A stretch of DNA of 27,194 nucleotides, from NCBI GenBank assembly GCA_047612385.1, contig JBLGAR010000064.1:1-27194 (forward strand), written 5' to 3'. The translations under genes were made by a program, and so were the position numbers. This DNA is from JBALVT01 sp047612385 (GTDB lineage Bacteria > Pseudomonadota > Gammaproteobacteria > Pseudomonadales > Halieaceae). The stretch's first letter is position 1, and the number at the start of each line of letters is the position of its first letter. Below the pieces are notes generated by a model that had not been told where the DNA came from, searched no databases, and worked only from the letters and a program-made list of their open reading frames with translations. This document shows positions 23,365 to 27,194 of the stretch, in pieces.

Positions 23365-24192
23365 TTATTTCTTACCACGACGACGTACGATCAAATTATC
23401 AGTACGCTTGTTTTTACGTGTCTTGTAACCTTTGGTTGGTGTTCCCCATGGGCTGACAGGATGACGACCACCGGAGGTACGACCTTCACCACCACCATGC
23501 GGGTGATCAACCGGGTTCATCGCAACACCGCGAACGGTAGGACGAACACCACGCCAGCGCGAGGCACCAGCCTTACCGAGCTTGCGCAGGCTGTGCTCTG
23601 AGTTGGACACTTCGCCCAAAGTTGCACGGCAATCGGATAACACTTTTCGCATCTCACCAGAGCGCAAGCGCAAGGTCGCATATTGACCTTCTCTTGCTAC
23701 CACTTGTACTGATGTACCAGCGGAACGAGCTACTTGCGCGCCCTTGCCAGGCTTAAGCTCAATTGCGTGAACAACTGAACCCACTGGAATATTACGCAAC
23801 GGTAAACAGTTACCCGTTTTAATGGGTGCCGCAGGACCAGACTGAAGAATATCACCAGCCTTTACGCCCCTTGGAGCGATAATATAGCGCCGCTCACCAT
23901 CGGCGAACAACAATAAGGCAATGTTGGCCGTACGGTTTGGATCGTACTCAATACGCTCTACCGTAGCCGGAATACCGTCCTTAATGCGCTTGAAATCAAT
24001 AATTCGGTAATGCTGCTTGTGTCCACCACCAATATGACGAGTAGTGATTCGACCATTGTTGTTCCGACCGCCATTTCTGGACTGCTTCTCCAACAAGGGC
24101 TTGTACGGTTCGCCTTTATGTAGATCGTCACTGACCACTCTTACAACGTGGCGGCGACCAGGTGAAGTGGGTTTACTCTTTACAATTGCCAT
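23365..24192 (-). CDS. rplB: 50S ribosomal protein L2
   Basis: L2 is required for subunit association and lies near the peptidyl transferase centre. 275 residues (E. coli 273). MAIVKSKPTSPGRRHVVRVV, RNGGRNNNGRITTRHIGGGHK, the SH3-like core with VERIEYDPNRTANIALLLFADG, and the invariant VAMNPVDHPHGGGEGRTSGG, which carries the His equivalent to E. coli H229. It follows rplW by 14 bases. Confidence 0.98.
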   Translation of the reverse strand: MAIVKSKPTSPGRRHVVRVVSDDLHKGEPYKPLLEKQSRNGGRNNNGRITTRHIGGGHKQHYRIIDFKRIKDGIPATVERIEYDPNRTANIALLLFADGERRYIIAPRGVKAGDILQSGPAAPIKTGNCLPLRNIPVGSVVHAIELKPGKGAQVARSAGTSVQVVAREGQYATLRLRSGEMRKVLSDCRATLGEVSNSEHSLRKLGKAGASRWRGVRPTVRGVAMNPVDHPHGGGEGRTSGGRHPVSPWGTPTKGYKTRKNKRTDNLIVRRRGKK

Positions 24193-24206
24193 CTTAAACC
24201 TACTCC

Positions 24207-24503
24207 TTACTCAGCGCTGGCAAAGTCGATATCTTGACCCTGCTCCAGTCGAACATATGCTTTTTTCCAAGTAGGCTTGGCACTAAAACCAAACCGATTG
24301 CGCTTAACCTTGCCCTTAACTTTAAGAGTGCGTACGGCGCTAACCTTTACTTTGAACAACTGTTCTACAGATTTCTTAATTTCTGGCTTGGTAGCATCTA
24401 CCGCAACCTTGAATACATACTGGTTGCTCTGCTCTGCAATGATTGCCGCTTTTTCAGAAACGTGCGGGCCTACCAGTACCTGGAATACTCTTTCCTGGTT
24501 CAT
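24207..24503 (-). CDS. rplW: 50S ribosomal protein L23
   Basis: L23 at the tunnel exit is the docking point for trigger factor and SRP. 98 residues (E. coli 100). VFQVLVGPHVSEKAAIIAEQ, YVFKVAVDATKPEIKKSVEQLF and VRTLKVKGKVKRNRFGF are conserved. Its ATG overlaps the rplD stop by 4 bases (ATGA), indicating coupled translation. rplB follows 14 bases later. Confidence 0.97.
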   Translation of the reverse strand: MNQERVFQVLVGPHVSEKAAIIAEQSNQYVFKVAVDATKPEIKKSVEQLFKVKVSAVRTLKVKGKVKRNRFGFSAKPTWKKAYVRLEQGQDIDFASAE

Positions 24504-25117
24504 CCCAGCATCTCCTCAAATTTCTTGACCGCGTCAACGGTAACCAAAACCTTTTCATGGCCGATCAGGCTAACCGGATCAACGCCTTCGACATCGCGCA
24601 CATCAACTTTGTGCAAATTGCGAGAAGCCAAGTATAAGTTCTCGTTAACCTCAGCGGATACGATCAACACGCTATCCATACCGAACTCGCCCAACTGCTT
24701 AGCAAGGAGCTTGGTCTTCGGCTCTGCCAAATCCATACTCTCCACAACAACCAACCGGTCCTGACGTGCCAGCTCAGAAATAATAGATCGCATAGCAGCG
24801 CGATACATCTTGCGGTTCACTTTATGCGAGTGATCCTGAGGCTGGGCAGCGAACGTAACGCCACCTGAGCGCCAGATTGGAGAACGAATGGTTCCCGCTC
24901 TCGCACGACCTGTACCCTTTTGACGCCAGGGCTTCTTACCACCACCCCTAACGGCGGCCCGATTTTTTTGCGCTCGCGTGCCTTGACGGGCACCTGCCAT
25001 GTAAGCAGTGACGACTTGGTGAACCAACTCCTCGTTGTATTCACGCGCGAAGGTAACATCGGAAACAGACACTTTGCCTGCCGCTGCGTTACCCGGCTTT
25101 ACAATACTCAATTCCAC
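24500..25117 (-). CDS. rplD: 50S ribosomal protein L4
   Basis: L4 lines the exit tunnel; in E. coli it also represses the S10 operon by attenuation and translational control. 205 residues (E. coli 201). ARQGTRAQKNRAAVRGGGKK, PWRQKGTGRARAGTIRSPIWR and GGVTFAAQPQDHSHKVNRKM make up the conserved loop region; the C-terminus has VDVRDVEGVDPVSLIGHEKVL. The start is GTG at 25117 with GGGAG 8 bases upstream. It follows rplC by 18 bases and overlaps rplW. Confidence 0.97.
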   Translation of the reverse strand: MELSIVKPGNAAAGKVSVSDVTFAREYNEELVHQVVTAYMAGARQGTRAQKNRAAVRGGGKKPWRQKGTGRARAGTIRSPIWRSGGVTFAAQPQDHSHKVNRKMYRAAMRSIISELARQDRLVVVESMDLAEPKTKLLAKQLGEFGMDSVLIVSAEVNENLYLASRNLHKVDVRDVEGVDPVSLIGHEKVLVTVDAVKKFEEMLG

Positions 25118-25135
25118 GTTAGAGACTCCCTAACC

Positions 25136-25771
25136 TTAAGCCTTGACCGCAGGACGCACGATCACGTCACCGCCCGGAGCGCCGGGTACGGCACCCTTAA
25201 TGAGCAGCAAGTTCCGCTCAACATCAACACGTACTATTTCTAAACCCTGAGTGGTGGCATTCTCAGCCCCCATGTGACCAGACATCTTCTTACCCTTGAA
25301 GACCCGACCCGGTGTCTGACACATACCAATAGAACCATTCGATCGGTGCGACAGAGAGTTACCGTGCGTCGCATCCTGCATCTGGAAATTCCAGCGCTTA
25401 ATGCCGCCCTGAAAACCTTTACCCTTGGTCTTGCCAGAAACATCTACTTTTTGCCCGACTTCGAAGCGCTCAACAGTCAAGCTTGACCCCACCTCAGGTG
25501 CCTCATCGGCAGCCTCAAGACGAAATTCCCACAGACCGTGGCCAGCTTCGACACCTGCTTTGGCAAAATGCCCAGCTTCTGACTTACTTACTTTGGCCGC
25601 CTTGCGGGTACCCGCAGTGACCTGAATCGCACGATAACCATCGTTATCTGTGTCTTTGATTTGAGTAACGCGGTTTGGAGATACCTCCACTACGGTTACT
25701 GGTATTGATGTGCCTTCCTCGGTAAATACACGAGTCATGCCGGATTTGCGTCCGACTAAGCCAATAGTCAT
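25136..25771 (-). CDS. rplC: 50S ribosomal protein L3
   Basis: L3 is an early 50S assembly protein reaching toward the peptidyl transferase centre. 211 residues (E. coli 209). MTIGLVGRKSGMTRVFTEEG at the start, GKGFQGGIKRWNFQMQDATH, GNSLSHRSNGSIGMCQTPGR and VFKGKKMSGHMGAENATTQ in the core. The Gln in MCQTPGR corresponds to the N5-methylated glutamine (PrmB target) in E. coli L3. ATG at 25771 with GAGG upstream. A 120-base structured spacer separates it from rpsJ, longer than other gaps in this operon. Confidence 0.97.
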   Translation of the reverse strand: MTIGLVGRKSGMTRVFTEEGTSIPVTVVEVSPNRVTQIKDTDNDGYRAIQVTAGTRKAAKVSKSEAGHFAKAGVEAGHGLWEFRLEAADEAPEVGSSLTVERFEVGQKVDVSGKTKGKGFQGGIKRWNFQMQDATHGNSLSHRSNGSIGMCQTPGRVFKGKKMSGHMGAENATTQGLEIVRVDVERNLLLIKGAVPGAPGGDVIVRPAVKA

Positions 25772-25814
25772 TCTTGCTAACCTCTATAGTGTACGGGGCT
25801 TAACCCTCTATGGC

Positions 25815-25842
25815 CGCTTCCCGATTTTGAAAAACGGGAGCG
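25815..25842 (-). repeat. Stem-loop in the rpsJ-rplC spacer
   Basis: On the transcribed strand CGCTCCCG pairs with CGGG-A-AGCG (4+4 bp with one bulged A) around an 11-base A/T-rich loop (25824-25834). It lies 44 bases before the rplC start. A candidate for control of rplC expression or for mRNA processing; function is inferred only from location and pairing. Confidence 0.5.
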
Positions 25843-25858
25843 TTACACGCCTGGAGCT

Positions 25859-25873
25859 CCTGCCCCAAGCAGG
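25859..25873 (-). repeat. Second stem-loop in the rpsJ-rplC spacer
   Basis: CCTGC (25859-25863) pairs with GCAGG (25869-25873) around a 5-base loop, 18 bases after the rpsJ stop on the transcribed strand. Together with the hairpin at 25815-25842 it makes this spacer unusually structured for a ribosomal operon. Confidence 0.45.
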
Positions 25874-25891
25874 TCTTGTTACGAGTGATCG

Positions 25892-26203
25892 TTAACCAAG
25901 ACTAATCTGTACTTCCACACCTGCTGCCAGGTCCAACTTCATCAGTGCGTCTACGGTTTTCTCTGTAGGCTCAACGATATCCAGTAGCCGCTTATGCGTA
26001 CGAATTTCGTACTGATCACGAGCGTCCTTATTGACGTGCGGTGAAACAAGCACAGTAAACTTTTCCTTCCGGGTGGGAAGTGGGATAGGCCCTTTGACCT
26101 GCGCGCCCGTGCGACGTGCTGTCTCTACAATCTCCTGAGTAGACGTATCTATCAGTCGGTGGTCAAACGCCTTAAGGCGAATACGAATACGTTGACTCTG
26201 CAC
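25892..26203 (-). CDS. rpsJ: 30S ribosomal protein S10 (NusE)
   Basis: S10 is a 30S head protein and, as NusE, pairs with NusB in transcription antitermination and links ribosome to polymerase through NusG. 103 residues (E. coli 103). QRIRIRLKAFDHRLIDTSTQ, VETARRTGAQVKGPIPLPTR, KEKFTVLVSPHVNKDARDQY and EIRTHKRLLDIVEPTEKTVD are conserved. The start is GTG at 26203 with GGAG 7 bases upstream; homologues begin at this residue. First gene of the S10 operon, with a near-consensus promoter at 26270-26298 and a short leader of about 60 bases. Confidence 0.97.
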   Translation of the reverse strand: MQSQRIRIRLKAFDHRLIDTSTQEIVETARRTGAQVKGPIPLPTRKEKFTVLVSPHVNKDARDQYEIRTHKRLLDIVEPTEKTVDALMKLDLAAGVEVQISLG

Positions 26204-26269
26204 CTAACCTATCTCCAATCAATAAAAAACCAGAGGCTCGCAATGGAACCCCCCGAAAAAGGAAGGCGA

Positions 26270-26298
26270 ATTCTAAAGATAGCCTCGCCCCCTGTCAA
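26270..26298 (-). promoter_or_regulatory. Strong sigma-70 promoter of the S10 operon
   Basis: Minus strand: TTGACA (26293-26298) and TAGAAT (26270-26275) separated by exactly 17 bases, eleven of twelve consensus positions matched. An A/T-rich stretch directly upstream (about 26306-26330) could be an UP element. Predicted start near 26263. This indicates the S10 operon is transcribed on its own, not only by read-through from tuf. Confidence 0.85.
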
Positions 26299-26593
26299 CA
26301 CACAAACACAAATAATTTCTAGCACTTAACCCGCTCATCGAGTTGATCACCAGGACCCTCCTCAAACGGGGCGCCATCATAACAGCGGCTGGGCGTTAGT
26401 ACAGCGAAATATACGATTTTTTAAGCTGTGAAAGACCTAAATTGCATAACGGGGGAAAGCCGAGTATTCGGCGGAGCTACAAACCCTAGGCAATAGGACG
26501 AGGCCTAGCTCTTTCGGCGTCATTTTGCAGTACACTGATGGCGCTTAGACCCACTGAAGAAGTAATCCTACCATCCATAGGGAGGCCCTAGTT
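26299..26593. other. Intergenic region between the S10 promoter and the TM2 gene
   Basis: No coding frame is supported here. The left part holds A/T-rich sequence upstream of the S10 promoter. The right part holds a perfect hairpin GCCGA-GTAT-TCGGC (26459-26472) and two mutually exclusive helices, CTAGGC/GCCTAG (26486-26491 with 26503-26508) and GAGCTA/TAGCTC (26474-26479 with 26506-26511). A promoter for the plus-strand TM2 gene must lie in this stretch, but I see no convincing -35/-10 pair. Confidence 0.5.
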
Positions 26594-26989
26594 TTGGATA
26601 GAGAACAAGAAACTCACTCTGTGTTAATCGGGTATCTGCTTTGGATTTTTGGATTCATAGGTGCACACCGCTTCTATTACGGCAGACAGATTACTGGTGT
26701 GATCTGGTTTTTTACCTTGGGACTGCTCTTCGTAGGCTGGATCATTGATCTGTTCCTGATACCTAGCCTGTGTCGCAAAGCGGACCGACGCTATGATGCT
26801 GGAGAAACAGACTATGACCTGTGCTGGATACTACTGACCTTCCTGGGCGTATTTGGCATACACCGGTTCTATATGGGTAAAGTCTTTACGGGAATTCTTT
26901 ACCTGTGCACATTGGGACTTTTCGGAGTTGGGGTTCTGTACGACTTTTTGACCCTGAATGAGCAGATATCCGATATTAACTACGAATAA
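26594..26989 (+). CDS. Small membrane protein with two tandem TM2 domains
   Basis: 131-residue integral membrane protein made of two TM2 repeats. Each repeat has a helix, the turn motif G-x-H-R-F-Y-x-G, and a second helix ending in Asp. Repeat 1: helix about 10-22, GAHRFYYG 23-30, helix about 34-52 with D52. Repeat 2: helix about 76-88, GIHRFYMG 88-95, helix about 98-117 with D117. Cellular role of bacterial TM2 proteins is not established. The start is TTG at 26594; GGAGG is 8 bases upstream, an in-frame stop lies at 26555, and no ATG or GTG start intervenes. It is transcribed opposite to rpsJ and tuf, in the gap between them. A hairpin terminator shared with tuf follows. Confidence 0.85.
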   Translation: MDREQETHSVLIGYLLWIFGFIGAHRFYYGRQITGVIWFFTLGLLFVGWIIDLFLIPSLCRKADRRYDAGETDYDLCWILLTFLGVFGIHRFYMGKVFTGILYLCTLGLFGVGVLYDFLTLNEQISDINYE

Positions 26990-27022
26990 GCTGACCAACT
27001 GCTGCACCGCAGATCAATAGGC

Positions 27023-27054
27023 AAAAAAAAGCCGCGGCTTAGGCCGCGGCTTTT
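27023..27054. terminator. Bidirectional intrinsic terminator between tuf and the TM2 gene
   Basis: GCCGCGGC (27031-27038) and GCCGCGGC (27043-27050) pair around TTAG, flanked by eight A (27023-27030) and four T (27051-27054). The T8 run on the minus strand makes it a strong terminator for tuf; on the plus strand it has a short T4 tract and would be weaker for the TM2 gene. It should isolate tuf transcription from rpsJ. Confidence 0.9.
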
Positions 27055-27071
27055 GCTGTAGTGACGTCAAT

Positions 27072-27194
27072 TTACTCGATGATTTTGGCTACAACGCCAG
27101 CACCTACCGTACGACCGCCTTCACGGATCGCAAAACGCAATCCATCTTCCATCGCAATCGGTGCAATCAACGTCACAACCATCTGAATATTGTC
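27072..27194 (-). CDS. tuf: Elongation factor Tu, C-terminal end (cut by window edge)
   Basis: Only the last 40 residues and TAA are present. They read DNIQMVVTLIAPIAMEDG and LRFAIREGGRTVGAGVVAKIIE, the end of domain III of EF-Tu, which delivers aminoacyl-tRNA to the ribosome. In the usual gammaproteobacterial order tuf precedes rpsJ on the same strand, and it does so here, but separated by about 870 bases, its own terminator and an opposing TM2 gene. The upstream rpsL-rpsG-fusA genes would be expected beyond the right edge. Confidence 0.95.
   Translation of the reverse strand, partial: DNIQMVVTLIAPIAMEDGLRFAIREGGRTVGAGVVAKIIE

Noticed and set aside
26221..26249. Attenuator hairpin before a T6 run in the rpsJ leader
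   Set aside because: Only three outer base pairs (CCA/TGG) could be formed, too weak to support a terminator.
1..27194. CRISPR arrays, insertion sequences, tRNA or rRNA genes
   Set aside because: No regularly spaced repeats, transposase motifs or tRNA/rRNA signatures were seen on reading either strand.

Overview
The window is chromosomal DNA of a gammaproteobacterium. The evidence is gene content and order: an intact S10-spc-alpha ribosomal protein cluster followed by convergent uvrA, a YajR-like MFS gene and ssb, plus the end of fabB. Moderate GC, frequent GTG/TTG starts and the ppk2/AsmA/moeA/moaB neighbourhood would suit a free-living marine lineage of the Cellvibrionales type, but that placement is inference.

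Layout. Bases 1-1100 hold the 3' part of fabB, followed by ppk2 (1171-1947). Bases 1988-2602 hold no intact gene. They carry recognisable debris of a BaeS/BaeR-like two-component system: a histidine-kinase H-box, a kinase ATP-binding fragment, and two fragments of a response-regulator winged helix, in three reading frames. On the minus strand from 7789 down to 2607 run ssb, an RmlD-like sugar-nucleotide-binding protein, moaB, moeA and an AsmA-family gene. The last four are tightly spaced. A YajR-like MFS exporter gene (7980-9191, minus) lies between ssb and the divergently read uvrA (from 9353, plus). A GC-rich bidirectional terminator at 12243-12272 separates uvrA from the ribosomal cluster.

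Ribosomal region (26203 down to 12288, minus). The order is rpsJ-rplC-rplD-rplW-rplB-rpsS-rplV-rpsC-rplP-rpmC-rpsQ / rplN-rplX-rplE-rpsN-rpsH-rplF-rplR-rpsE-rpmD-rplO-secY-rpmJ / rpsM-rpsK-rpsD-rpoA-rplQ, which is the complete canonical set. A near-consensus sigma-70 promoter precedes rpsJ and another precedes rpsM. Upstream, a small double-TM2-domain membrane protein gene on the plus strand sits between rpsJ and tuf. The end of tuf enters at the right edge behind a strong hairpin terminator.

How the parts work together. The main block supplies ribosomal proteins, the RNA polymerase alpha subunit and the SecY translocon. ssb and uvrA serve DNA replication and repair, and ssb has a LexA-type box in its promoter. 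moaB and moeA act at the end of molybdenum cofactor synthesis. fabB makes unsaturated and long-chain fatty acids, and ppk2 handles polyphosphate-dependent nucleotide phosphorylation. I found no CRISPR array, insertion sequence, tRNA, rRNA or convincing new multi-gene system. The most informative non-standard items are the decayed two-component locus, the RmlD-like protein that lacks its catalytic Tyr/Lys pair, the TM2 gene between tuf and rpsJ, and structured RNA spacers in the ribosomal operons.
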